This document shows positions 1 through 6,894 of a DNA stretch of 23,241 bases, in pieces. The notes under the pieces were generated by a model that was not told where the DNA came from, ran no database searches, and saw nothing but the letters and a program-made list of their open reading frames with translations. The DNA comes from JAHFOW01 sp964370795 (GTDB lineage: Bacteria; Planctomycetota; Brocadiia; Brocadiales; Brocadiaceae). The stretch spans positions 1 through 23,241 of the forward strand of contig CAYJME010000027.1 in NCBI GenBank assembly GCA_964370795.1, in the 5' to 3' direction. The position numbers were made by a program, and so were the translations under genes. The stretch's first letter is position 1. Every line of letters begins with the position of its first letter.

Positions 1-202
1 CTTCTAAGCCGCTCATGTCCGGCATACGAAGGTCAAGAATAACCACCATGGGATATTCTTTGTTGAAAACCGTAATCCCCGTGCGTCCATTATTTGCTGT
101 ATATGTTGCATATCCCGCCTCATTGAGGATGAGCGAAAGCATATCACACATGTCTGTCTCGTCGTCGATAATGAGGACTTTTGTGTGAGAGTTGGTTTTC
201 AT
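1..202 (-). CDS. Response regulator receiver domain, partial (C-terminus beyond window)
   Basis: Only the first 67 codons are inside the window; the gene continues past position 1. The translation is a CheY-like receiver. It has a hydrophobic first strand followed by the acidic pair Asp13-Asp14 (VLIIDDE) and the phospho-acceptor Asp57 in VVILDLRMPDMSG, the usual third-strand motif. It would receive phosphate from a partner histidine kinase; no kinase is visible here. The output domain is outside the window, so target type (DNA binding, enzymatic or stand-alone receiver) cannot be told. The start ATG at 202-200 lies 18 bp downstream of the stop of the unrecognised 187-residue gene on the same strand, so the two may be co-transcribed. 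No strong Shine-Dalgarno sequence is seen. Confidence 0.85.
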   Translation of the reverse strand, partial: MKTNSHTKVLIIDDETDMCDMLSLILNEAGYATYTANNGRTGITVFNKEYPMVVILDLRMPDMSGLE

Positions 203-220
203 AGTGTCTTAATTATAATT

Positions 221-784
221 TTAATATGTTATGCGTTCGACCGCAATATCAGGCGGTAGTTTCTCGTCTATCTTATGAAGCATACCCAGAAAAAGGATGC
301 CTGTCTCGCCGTCCTTCAACGTTTCGTTAATTCGATGGGCGATAAAGGTATCCCGTTCGGCTATATAATTACATCCGGCAGTATCCTTTTTGCCCGATTT
401 CCTGTGTGTTGCGCCTTTGATTAATTGGTATTCTTTCATCAATAATGAGGGGTCTTCTGTCCCTATGAGGGTGGCTCCTTTGTCAACGAGTTTAAGCAAT
501 AGCTGATGATTTCTCCCCCCTTTTTTCGCTATGTCTTGCACGATGTGCAATTCTTTACCGCATACCGGCAGTCCGTCCTGGTAAATCTTAACCTGATCAT
601 AACAAAGATGCCTTTGATTCAAACGATCCTCTATATCTGTCCATAGATTATTTATTTTTTCCAGATGTTGCTGCCACAGAACCATACCATACTTTCGAAT
701 GTATTCTTTTTTTAGTGATTCGGCAAGAGAACCCATATCTATTTCGGTATGGATAATCGGTATGTAAATAAGTCGTCGTTCCAT
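221..784 (-). CDS. Conserved hypothetical protein, 187 aa, unrecognised
   Basis: I do not recognise this family with certainty. The protein is soluble, with no signal peptide or membrane segment. It opens with a hydrophobic strand (LIYIPIIHTEIDMGS) and an amphipathic lysine-rich helix. The centre has a GATLIGTEDPSLL segment, and the C-terminal half has ERDTFIAHRIN followed by GETGILFLGMLH. The pairing of an 'R-D-x-F-I-A' helix with a hydrophobic strand ending in His is loosely reminiscent of TraB/ChaN-type folds, but that is a guess. It is followed 18 bp downstream by a response regulator gene on the same strand, so a role linked to signalling is possible but unproven. The ATG at 784 has no clear Shine-Dalgarno. 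Upstream lies the repeat-rich gap. Confidence 0.75.
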   Translation of the reverse strand: MERRLIYIPIIHTEIDMGSLAESLKKEYIRKYGMVLWQQHLEKINNLWTDIEDRLNQRHLCYDQVKIYQDGLPVCGKELHIVQDIAKKGGRNHQLLLKLVDKGATLIGTEDPSLLMKEYQLIKGATHRKSGKKDTAGCNYIAERDTFIAHRINETLKDGETGILFLGMLHKIDEKLPPDIAVERITY

Positions 785-896
785 TAGTTAACACAGGATT
801 TTTTATACTATGCGATTGTCAACGATTCGCATGAAATGTTTTTATAATTTCTGTTTTATGCAGCGCAAATTCTGTTCCTGCATTGACACGGGTAAA

Positions 897-929
897 GGTA
901 AACGGCTTAAACGGTTTAAACCGTTTAAC
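897..929. repeat. 9-bp-period repeat array 1 with a 22-bp perfect palindrome
   Basis: Three and a half 9-bp units are seen: GGTAAACGG, CTTAAACGG, TTTAAACCG, then TTTAAC. Because the unit is itself near-palindromic, positions 907-928 form a perfect 22-bp palindrome centred on TTTAAA. It has the same unit family as the arrays at about 1210-1283 and 3623-3692. Confidence 0.85.
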
Positions 930-930
930 A

Positions 931-962
931 GAGATTGCTTCGGAAAAAACCCTCGCAATAAC
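931..962. repeat. Dispersed short repeat, ATTGCTTCG...CTCGCAAT type (copy 1)
   Basis: The segment GAGATTGCTTCGG is followed by an A-rich spacer and CCTCGCAATAAC. The ends ATTGC and GCAAT are complementary and can form a short stem. A second copy with the same ends lies at 9845-9875. The pattern resembles a short interspersed repeat I have seen in intergenic DNA of varied bacteria (memory-based); the copy here is degenerate in the loop. Confidence 0.55.
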
Positions 963-1009
963 CTAACGCAGCACAGCACCTTCTTATCAAGGTGGTTGTG
1001 AAAAACTTG

Positions 1010-1030
1010 TATAAAAAAGAAGTTTTTATA
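1010..1030. repeat. AT-rich inverted repeat (8-bp stem)
   Basis: TATAAAAA, a 5-base loop AGAAG, and TTTTTATA form a perfect 8-bp stem. It may be a terminator-like or regulatory hairpin, but there is no G+C-rich part, so a rho-independent terminator is doubtful. Confidence 0.4.
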
Positions 1031-1040
1031 TAGTAATACT

Positions 1041-1112
1041 ATTGTATATGGCATACATTCCATACTAAACAGGGAATTGTTTTTCGTATTGTATGGCATG
1101 TATTCCATAATA
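1041..1112. repeat. Imperfect direct repeat pair (1041-1067 and 1088-1112)
   Basis: Both copies begin ATTGTAT, continue with GGCAT and ATTCCATA, and end TA. They differ by a 2-base gap and three substitutions, and start 47 bp apart. They could be tandem operator sites for the leftward gene that starts at 784, or the relic of a local duplication. Confidence 0.5.
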
Positions 1113-1209
1113 ATGATTTATAGAGAAGAAATTACAATATCGGTGGAGAGACGCAAAATATTAGTAACACGGTTGATTTATCCCTATAACCGCTTGCACA
1201 GATTTAAAG

Positions 1210-1283
1210 GTTCAAACGGCTTAAACCGTTCAAACAGTTCAAACCGCTTAAACCGCTTGAACGGCTTGAACGGTTTAATCGGT
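1210..1283. repeat. 9-bp-period repeat array 2 (about eight units)
   Basis: Reading rightward from 1211 the units are TTCAAACGG, CTTAAACCG, TTCAAACAG, TTCAAACCG, CTTAAACCG, CTTGAACGG twice and TTTAATCGG. The strict 9-base period means any reading frame crossing it gives a three-residue peptide repeat (N-G-L / N-R-L), which creates a false open frame on the plus strand at 1077-1418. The array ends about 55 bp before the murA stop codon. Confidence 0.9.
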
Positions 1284-1339
1284 TTATCGCCGACCACAAG
1301 AGATCTGGGCTGCAATAAAAAGTTGCCAAATGCCTTAAT

Positions 1340-2614
1340 TTATTCACTCATGCGTTGTATGGCTGCGCCGAGGCTTGACAGCCGTTCTACGAGTCTCTCA
1401 TATCCCCGGTCTAAATGATAAATACGATGAACATGGGTCGTTCCTTTTGCCACTAAGCCTGCAAGTACAAGTCCGGCGCCGGCGCGCAAGTCTGAGACCA
1501 TTACATTCGTACCGGATAAAAATGGTATTCCTTTTATGATTGCGCACGACCCCTCCACGGTGATATCGGCTCCCATCCTGCGCAACTCTGCGGCATGCAT
1601 AAATCTGTCAGGAAATACCTTTTCGGTGATGATGCTTTTTCCCTCTATCGTGCATAAAAGCGCCATAAATTGTGCCTGAATATCGGTAGGCATGCCTGGG
1701 TATGGCATGGTTGTGAGGTCTATGGGGTGATAAATACCATTGTTTTTGACGTGGATACTGTTTGTGGTAGTTGTGATGTCAACGCCAATTTCCCGTAATT
1801 TGTTGATTATCGCAATGAGGTGTTCCTGTTTCACATTTTCGAGGGTAATATCGCCTTTCGTAATAGCGCCGGCAATCATATAGGTCCCGGCCTCAATCCG
1901 GTCGGGGATAATTTCATAATCTACTCCATGGAGTTCTTTGACGCCTTCAATGATGAGTTTGTTTCCACCGATTCCGCTAATTTTTGCGCCAGCCTTGTTT
2001 AAAAAATTCGCAAGGTCCTGTACTTCGGGTTCGCATGCGGCGTCCTCGATGACGGTGGTACCTTCCGCCAGCACCGCTGCGGACATGACATTGCACGTGC
2101 CAAGTACCGTCGTGCCATACTTTCCTTTCATGGATACTTCCGTTCCCGCGAGTTTGTCAGCAGAGGCAAGTATGTAACCTTCGGTTGTCTCTATCTGTGC
2201 ACCCATTGCCCTGAGCCCTTTTATGTGCAGGTCGATAGGACGTTCACCGATAACGCAACCACCGGGATATGAGACCTTTGCCTTGTGTCGTTTACTTAAT
2301 AAGGGGCCGAGTACGCATATCGATGCCCTCATGGTGCTGACAAGGTCATACGGCGCTGTGTATTTATCTAAATTTTCTCCATCTCTGAATATGATTTCTA
2401 TAGCGCCATCCTCAAGTCTTTTGACCTCGCCGCCCAATTCTTTCAGAATTTCTGATTGTGTCTGAATGTCGACAATGTTCGGTATGCCCCTTATTCGGGA
2501 CGGCCCGTTTAATAATATGCAGGCGGCCATAACGGGTAACGCTGCATTTTTTGCCCCGTTGATGCGAACGGTACCTTCTAACCGGTGTTCCCCTTCAATT
2601 ACGATTTTTCCCAC
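1340..2614 (-). CDS. murA: UDP-N-acetylglucosamine 1-carboxyvinyltransferase MurA
   Basis: MurA transfers enolpyruvate from PEP to UDP-GlcNAc, the first committed cytoplasmic step of peptidoglycan synthesis. The protein has the two-lobed EPSP-synthase-like repeat fold signature. It has the N-terminal INGAKNA motif, and the catalytic cysteine lies in PGGCVIGERPIDLH, so fosfomycin sensitivity by Cys alkylation would be expected. I chose the GTG start at 2614, not the in-frame ATG at 2641. GTG has a strong GGAGG six bases upstream, gives 424 residues (normal for the family), and places the substrate lysine at position 22 as in E. coli MurA. The start lies inside the end of prmC (20-bp overlap), so it is translationally coupled in the rpmE-prfA-prmC-murA operon. 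It indicates a cell wall with peptidoglycan. Confidence 0.97.
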   Translation of the reverse strand: MGKIVIEGEHRLEGTVRINGAKNAALPVMAACILLNGPSRIRGIPNIVDIQTQSEILKELGGEVKRLEDGAIEIIFRDGENLDKYTAPYDLVSTMRASICVLGPLLSKRHKAKVSYPGGCVIGERPIDLHIKGLRAMGAQIETTEGYILASADKLAGTEVSMKGKYGTTVLGTCNVMSAAVLAEGTTVIEDAACEPEVQDLANFLNKAGAKISGIGGNKLIIEGVKELHGVDYEIIPDRIEAGTYMIAGAITKGDITLENVKQEHLIAIINKLREIGVDITTTTNSIHVKNNGIYHPIDLTTMPYPGMPTDIQAQFMALLCTIEGKSIITEKVFPDRFMHAAELRRMGADITVEGSCAIIKGIPFLSGTNVMVSDLRAGAGLVLAGLVAKGTTHVHRIYHLDRGYERLVERLSSLGAAIQRMSE

Positions 2615-3554
2615 GCATTTCCTCCATTTGCGCAACAACAATACGGTTGATATGTTGATAATCTTTTATAAATTCGGCTTTTTTAAAACCATGTGTATCT
2701 TCCAGCAATTGCGCTACTTTGTATGCCTGTTTTTCACCCACTTCAAAAATAATAAATCCGCCGGGCTTAAGCCATATCCGTGCGTCCTTTATAATACATT
2801 TGAACATGGAAAGGTCGTCATGGCCGCTGATGAGCGCTCCATACGGTTCAAAGTTCCTCACTTCTTCCTGCAGGGTATCAAATTCATGGTGGGCAATATA
2901 GGGTGGATTAGATACAATAAAATGTACCCTGGATTCGATTTCGTAGCCTTGCAGCGGTTTATAAATATCGCCACATAAAAAGGTGATTTTATTAAGGACA
3001 TGATGCTTTTGGGCATTGATTTTAGCCACAGCCAGGGCATCCTCTGATATATCTATTGCAAATACCCTGGTATTGTTTGTTTTTTTTGCAAGGGTTACCG
3101 GGATATTGCCACTGCCTGTCCCTATATCTACGATGATAATTTCACGTTCACCAGAGAGTAAATGCAGCTTTTTTAAAACCGCCTCAACGAGGAGTTCTGT
3201 CTCTGGACGTGGAATCAATACGCGTTCGTCTACATAAAAGTCCAGAGACATGAATTCGGCGTGGTGTGTGATGTATTGTACGGGTACACGTTGTATGCGT
3301 TTTCGGAGGGCTGCTTTGTACTGTATTGCCGTGGTATCTTCTACGGGTTTTTCGGGATGTATGTGGAAATCGATACGTTCACACGTCAGCAGGTGTGCAA
3401 GGATGACTTCTGCATCAAGACGGGGAGTTTCGATACGATAGTTTTGCAAGAGTCTGCTTGCCCATTGGACGAGACTGAAAACGGTACATTCAGCCGGAAA
3501 TAAATTTTCTACCCTTCCCGTAGTATCTTCATTTAAAAAACCGGAATAGGACAT
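2595..3554 (-). CDS. prmC: Peptide chain release factor N5-glutamine methyltransferase PrmC (HemK)
   Basis: PrmC methylates the glutamine of the GGQ loop of release factors with S-adenosylmethionine; its substrate gene prfA lies just upstream in the same operon. Visible motifs are an N-terminal helical domain, RVLIPRPETELL, the SAM-binding DIGTGSGNIP, and the catalytic NPPY in FIVSNPPYI. The start is uncertain. An ATG at 3602 would give 335 residues and one at 3554 gives 319. Family homology seems to begin about 25 residues after the latter (SLVQWASRLLQ), and neither ATG has a clear ribosome binding site, so I took the shorter. An N-terminal extension of some 20-25 residues relative to the usual ~280-residue family remains unless a non-ATG start is used. 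The 3' end overlaps murA. Confidence 0.95.
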   Translation of the reverse strand: MSYSGFLNEDTTGRVENLFPAECTVFSLVQWASRLLQNYRIETPRLDAEVILAHLLTCERIDFHIHPEKPVEDTTAIQYKAALRKRIQRVPVQYITHHAEFMSLDFYVDERVLIPRPETELLVEAVLKKLHLLSGEREIIIVDIGTGSGNIPVTLAKKTNNTRVFAIDISEDALAVAKINAQKHHVLNKITFLCGDIYKPLQGYEIESRVHFIVSNPPYIAHHEFDTLQEEVRNFEPYGALISGHDDLSMFKCIIKDARIWLKPGGFIIFEVGEKQAYKVAQLLEDTHGFKKAEFIKDYQHINRIVVAQMEEMRGKNRN

Positions 3555-3622
3555 AGAGATAATCGAATAACAGGCAACAGGGGATACCAATCCCCCCATC
3601 ACGATACAGGGGTAATAAACCG

Positions 3623-3692
3623 TTTAAGCAGTTTGAACCGTTTGAACTGTTTAAACGGTTTAAACGGTTTAAGCGGTTTAAGCTGTGTAAAC
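3623..3692. repeat. 9-bp-period repeat array 3 (seven units plus a partial) inside the prfA-prmC gap
   Basis: The units in order on the plus strand are TTTAAGCAG, TTTGAACCG, TTTGAACTG, TTTAAACGG twice, TTTAAGCGG, TTTAAGCTG, then TGTAAAC. The array occupies most of the 125-bp gap between two genes of one leftward operon, so it should be transcribed. The units TTTAAACGG and TTTGAACCG are partly complementary, so the RNA could fold into alternative hairpins. It has the same unit family as the two arrays near position 900 and 1250. Confidence 0.9.
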
Positions 3693-3727
3693 TTTTACGA
3701 GATACCAGTTTTTATTTCTATGGCATT

Positions 3728-4819
3728 TTAAATGCTTGCTGCCAGTTGTTTCAGTTGTTCTTCTTTGTAGTAAGCTAATAATGCCGCAATAATATCGTCC
3801 AGATAACCAAGCAATACCTGGTCCAAATTATGCGCAGAAAAGTTTATCCTGTGGTCGGTAACCCGATTCTGCGGATAATTATAGGTGCGGATTTTTTCGC
3901 TACGGTCACCGGTTCCGATCTGGTCACGACGGGTCTGGTCACGTTCGCTCCTTTTTTGTCCTTCAATGAGTTCGTAGAGCCGGCTTCGTAACATACGCAT
4001 GGCCTTTGCGCGGTTCTTATGTTGCGATTTTTCATCGAGGCATTTTACGACCAGGCCGGAAGGGGTGTGGGTGATTCTTACTGCCGAGCTGGTTTTGTTT
4101 ACCTTCTGACCACCAGGGCCTGACGCCCGAAAAGTTTCAATGACAAGGTCGTTGGGATTAATATCGATTTCGACATCTTCAATTTCCGGTAAAATGGCTA
4201 CCGTAGCTGTTGAAGTGTGGATCCTGCCGCTCCCCTCTGTACGCGGTACCCTCTGGACACGATGGGTGCCGCTTTCAAAACGCAGTTTCTGGTATGCGCC
4301 TTCCCCTTCCATGGAAAACGATACTTCGCGGAATCCGCCTAAATCAGTCTCGCTGCAGTCAAAAAGTTCCACCTTCCAGCCCTGGTTTTCTGCATATTTG
4401 GTATACATGCGGAATAAATCGGCTGCAAAGATGGCTGCTTCTTCTCCTCCTGTCCCTGCCCGTATTTCAGCTATTACGTTCTTGCTAAAGGTCTTGTCGT
4501 CGGAAATAAACAACTCTTTGATCTCGCCGAATAAGGTCTCTTCCCGTTTCTCGAGTTCGCCTAATTCTTCCCGTGCCATTTCAGCCATTTCGTTGTTTGC
4601 GGCTTCCTGTGCAAGAATATCCGTGGTTTGCTGTTTTCTGGACATAGTTTCTGTAAGCTGCATATATTTGTTTGCCATTTTCGCGAGGCTGCCATGTTCT
4701 TTCATATATGCAGTATAGCGGGCGGTATCCGCAATGACGTCGGGTTCAGCCAACAGCTTCTCTAGTTCTCGGTACCGTTCGTACATTTTTTCTAATTTTT
4801 TTAATAAATTTTCACTCAT
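3728..4819 (-). CDS. prfA: Peptide chain release factor 1 (RF1)
   Basis: This factor recognises UAA and UAG stop codons in the ribosomal A site and triggers peptide release. At 363 residues it is a normal length for RF1. The N-terminal half is a coiled-coil-rich domain 1. The anticodon-like tripeptide region reads RVPRTEGSGRIHTS, giving P-R-T at residues 192-194 where E. coli has P-A-T; the PxT pattern identifies RF1 rather than RF2 (SPF). The catalytic GGQ is at 236-238 in RASGPGGQKVNKTSSAVRITH, the target of PrmC encoded downstream. The ATG overlaps the stop of rpmE by four bases (ATGA), showing tight translational coupling. Confidence 0.97.
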   Translation of the reverse strand: MSENLLKKLEKMYERYRELEKLLAEPDVIADTARYTAYMKEHGSLAKMANKYMQLTETMSRKQQTTDILAQEAANNEMAEMAREELGELEKREETLFGEIKELFISDDKTFSKNVIAEIRAGTGGEEAAIFAADLFRMYTKYAENQGWKVELFDCSETDLGGFREVSFSMEGEGAYQKLRFESGTHRVQRVPRTEGSGRIHTSTATVAILPEIEDVEIDINPNDLVIETFRASGPGGQKVNKTSSAVRITHTPSGLVVKCLDEKSQHKNRAKAMRMLRSRLYELIEGQKRSERDQTRRDQIGTGDRSEKIRTYNYPQNRVTDHRINFSAHNLDQVLLGYLDDIIAALLAYYKEEQLKQLAASI

Positions 4820-5046
4820 TTGTTCTTTGCAGCAGCTTCCGCCTTCTGGCTCTTCTGTAATCTATTCTGAAATTTTTCTATTTGACCTGCTCTATCAACA
4901 AATCTCTGCTTTCCCGTGTAAAAAGGATGGCATTTTGAGCATACCTCAACAGCGATCCTGGGTTTTGTTGACCGTGTCTTAAAAGTTTCTCCACAACCGC
5001 ACGTCACGACAGTTTCCACATATTCCGGATGAATTCCCATTTTCAT
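4816..5046 (-). CDS. rpmE: 50S ribosomal protein L31 (zinc-binding type)
   Basis: This small basic 76-residue large-subunit protein has the L31 signature: MGIHPEY near the start, then CGCGETF and CSKCHPFYTGKQRFVDRAG. The CxC plus CxxC cysteines make it the zinc-binding (C+) form, rather than the zinc-independent paralogue used under zinc starvation. The C-terminus is an Ala/Lys-rich tail. AGGGGA six bases before the ATG at 5046 supports this start over the Met two codons later. It is the first gene of the leftward operon rpmE-prfA-prmC-murA, with a perfect inverted repeat just upstream in its leader. Confidence 0.97.
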   Translation of the reverse strand: MKMGIHPEYVETVVTCGCGETFKTRSTKPRIAVEVCSKCHPFYTGKQRFVDRAGQIEKFQNRLQKSQKAEAAAKNK

Positions 5047-5067
5047 AGTTTTCCCCTAAAATAAATA

Positions 5068-5086
5068 ATGCGTTCTGTGAACGCAT
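5068..5086 (-). promoter_or_regulatory. Perfect inverted repeat in the rpmE leader
   Basis: ATGCGTTC, loop TGT, and GAACGCAT form an 8-bp perfect stem directly upstream of the rpmE Shine-Dalgarno sequence (about 22 bases before the ATG). It could be a leader hairpin through which a ribosomal protein or zinc status controls the operon, or an operator for a dimeric repressor. Both are inference; the repeat itself is directly seen. Confidence 0.5.
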
Positions 5087-5130
5087 GACAAGATAAGACA
5101 AGATAATAATTTATCTCCACAATCTCTAAA

Positions 5131-5159
5131 ATTTTAGCAAACCAGGGTATATTCTGCAA
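5131..5159 (-). promoter_or_regulatory. Candidate sigma-70-type promoter for rpmE operon
   Basis: Leftward, TTGCAG (5159-5154) is followed by a 17-base spacer and TAAAAT (5136-5131). The -10 matches five of six consensus positions, the -35 only three. Transcription would begin near 5124, giving a leader of about 78 bases that includes the inverted repeat at 5068-5086. Confidence 0.35.
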
Positions 5160-5182
5160 TAGAAATTTTCATATAAATTTGT

Positions 5183-5210
5183 TTGAATATTTACCGCAAT
5201 TATATATAAT
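5183..5210 (+). promoter_or_regulatory. Candidate sigma-70-type promoter for ffh operon
   Basis: TTGAAT, a 16-base spacer, and a consensus TATAAT are followed about 55 bases later by the ffh start codon. It is the best rightward promoter match in the 218-bp divergent gap. Confidence 0.5.
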
Positions 5211-5264
5211 TTAAAGTTTAGTTTTTTGAGTTTATAAGTTTATTTTTCCCGAAAACAACTATTT

Positions 5265-6617
5265 ATGTTTGAATCAATCACCAGTAGTTTAGAAGGTATA
5301 TTTAGCAAACTCCGCGGAAAGGGAAGGCTTACCGAAGCCAATATCAAGGAAGGCCTGCATGAAGTCCGCCTTGCGCTCCTTGAAGCGGACGTCAACTACA
5401 AGGTTGTTAAGGAGTTTATCCAGCACGTTAACGAGCGGGCAGTTGGTGAGGAAGTAATTAAAAGTGTTACCCCCGGCCAACAGGTTATTAAGATCGTTCA
5501 TGATGAGCTGGTTAAGCTCATGGGGGAATCCGATACATCGATACCTTTCAAGGACGTGGAACCAACGTTAATAATGTTGGTGGGACTTCAGGGTAGTGGA
5601 AAGACTACCACGGCAGGCAAACTTGCCAGACTGATCCTTACAAAAGGGAAAAAACCGCTCATGGTGGCTGCGGATATACAGAGGCCTGCTGCCATTGAAC
5701 AGTTAAAAGTTTTGGGACAGCAGATCAATATTCCCGTGTATTCCGAGAGTGATTCCCAACCGGTGAAGATATGTAAGAATGCCATTCGGTATGCCACAGA
5801 GAATGCGAATGACGTGGTGATCTTTGATACGGCGGGAAGGTTGCATGTAGATGATGAACTCATGGCAGAATTAAAGGAGATCAAAGAGAAACTGTCGCCG
5901 CATCAGATTTATTTTGTTTGTGATTCTATGACAGGCCAGGATGCGGTAAATAGCGCAAAGGAGTTCAATGCCCAGTTAGGATTCGATGGGGTGATTTTGA
6001 CCAAACTGGATGGCGATACCAGAGGTGGCGCCGCCCTTTCGATCCGGGCGGTTACCGGCAAGCCAATTAAATTCGTCGGTATCGGGGAAAAATTGGACAG
6101 GCTGGAAGAATTCCATCCGGACCGCATGGCCTCCAGGGTGCTGGGCATGGGTGATGTTGTATCCCTTGTTGAGCGAGCCCAGCAGGCTCTTGACCTTGAA
6201 GAGGCCCAAAAACTCACGAGAAAGATACAGGATGATTCTCTGAGCCTCGACGATTTCCTTACGCAGCTCCAGCAGATTAAGAAAATGGGACCGCTCAAGG
6301 AGGTGCTGGGGATGATTCCGGGAATGGGAAACAAGATGGATGGCTTGAATGTAGATGAAAATCAGTTGGTGAAGGTTGAGTCAATTATTAAATCCATGAC
6401 GACAGAGGAGCGAAAGACGCCGGATATGGTAAACGGGAGCCGGAGGAATCGGATAGCATGTGGAAGCGGCACAACCATTCAGGACGTCAACCAACTTCTC
6501 AAGCAATTCAGGTCGATGAAGCGATTGATAAAGCATTTTAAAGGAAATGAGAAGGGCATTAAGAAAATGGGGCTCTTTTCTGGTAAGTTACCCTTTGGTA
6601 AGGGGATGGTACGATAA
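5265..6617 (+). CDS. ffh: Signal recognition particle protein Ffh
   Basis: Ffh is the SRP54-type GTPase that binds 4.5S/SRP RNA and hydrophobic signal sequences and delivers ribosomes to FtsY at the membrane. The N domain helices are at residues 1-95. The G domain has the P-loop GLQGSGKTT near 107-115, an AADIQRPAA motif near 135-143 (commonly AADVYRPAA), DTAGR at 188-192 and TKLDGD at 246-251. The methionine-rich M domain from about 330 carries NGSRRNRIACGSG, the SRP-RNA-binding helix-turn-helix region. The 450-residue length is normal. There is no clear Shine-Dalgarno before the ATG at 5265; the next gene rpsP follows 16 bp after the stop. It heads the rightward ffh-rpsP-trmD-rplS block. 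Confidence 0.97.
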   Translation: MFESITSSLEGIFSKLRGKGRLTEANIKEGLHEVRLALLEADVNYKVVKEFIQHVNERAVGEEVIKSVTPGQQVIKIVHDELVKLMGESDTSIPFKDVEPTLIMLVGLQGSGKTTTAGKLARLILTKGKKPLMVAADIQRPAAIEQLKVLGQQINIPVYSESDSQPVKICKNAIRYATENANDVVIFDTAGRLHVDDELMAELKEIKEKLSPHQIYFVCDSMTGQDAVNSAKEFNAQLGFDGVILTKLDGDTRGGAALSIRAVTGKPIKFVGIGEKLDRLEEFHPDRMASRVLGMGDVVSLVERAQQALDLEEAQKLTRKIQDDSLSLDDFLTQLQQIKKMGPLKEVLGMIPGMGNKMDGLNVDENQLVKVESIIKSMTTEERKTPDMVNGSRRNRIACGSGTTIQDVNQLLKQFRSMKRLIKHFKGNEKGIKKMGLFSGKLPFGKGMVR

Positions 6618-6633
6618 TTTTAAGGAGAAAAAA

Positions 6634-6891
6634 ATGGCAGTAAGACTGAGGATGATGCGTATGGGTCGTAAAAATAGACCATATTACAGGATTGGCGCAT
6701 TTGACGCCCATGAAGAAAGGGATGGCAAGATCATCGAAAATCTGGGTACGTATGATCCCCTGGAATCGAACAACGAAAAACAGACCACCTTAAAAAAGGA
6801 ACGGGTTGAATACTGGTTAAGCGTCGGGGCAAAGCCAACCGATACTGTTGCTGTTGTGCTTAAGAAGTTCGGTATCGCAGTAAAAAAATAA
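6634..6891 (+). CDS. rpsP: 30S ribosomal protein S16
   Basis: S16 is a small-subunit assembly protein, 85 residues. It starts MAVRLRMMRMGRKNRPYYRI, the family signature, and continues with DGKIIENLGTYDP and VEYWLSVGAKPTDTV. The start at 6634 is fixed by AAGGAG six bases upstream; the open frame extends upstream into ffh, but that part is only overlap. It sits between ffh and trmD as in many bacteria. The gene for the 16S-processing factor RimM, normally between rpsP and trmD, is absent here: only three bases separate the rpsP stop from the trmD start. Confidence 0.97.
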   Translation: MAVRLRMMRMGRKNRPYYRIGAFDAHEERDGKIIENLGTYDPLESNNEKQTTLKKERVEYWLSVGAKPTDTVAVVLKKFGIAVKK

Positions 6892-6894
6892 ATC

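Larger units (their letters stand above)
785..1339. other. 555-bp intergenic region, repeat-rich, no convincing gene
   Basis: No credible coding sequence is seen. The region holds two 9-bp-period arrays (897-929 and about 1210-1283), one ATTGCTTCG...CTCGCAAT element (931-962), a hairpin CACCTT/AAGGTG (977-994), an AT-rich hairpin with stem TATAAAAA (1010-1030), a small palindrome centred on 1036, and an imperfect direct repeat (1041-1067 and 1088-1112). It lies between the leftward 187-residue gene and the end of murA, so it should contain the promoter of the former and the terminator of the latter; I could not identify either convincingly. Confidence 0.7.

Noticed and set aside
800..830. TTGACA-like box followed by TATAAA on the leftward strand before the 187-residue gene
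   Set aside because: The spacing is about nine bases, far from the 16-18 needed for a sigma-70 promoter.
810..1001. Plus-strand 63-residue frame rich in Cys and Lys
   Set aside because: It lies over repeat elements, has no ribosome binding site and no plausible composition for a real protein.
842..1108. Leftward 88-residue frame containing MEYMPY and MECMPY
   Set aside because: The apparent peptide repeat is just the imperfect DNA direct repeat; the frame then crosses a dispersed repeat and a 9-bp array.
1077..1418. Open frame of 113 residues on the plus strand with N-x-L peptide repeats
   Set aside because: It is produced by the 9-bp repeat array and runs antisense into the end of murA; no ribosome site or family resemblance.
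897..3692. CRISPR array interpretation of the repeat clusters
   Set aside because: Units are 9 bp with no spacers and no cas genes are present.
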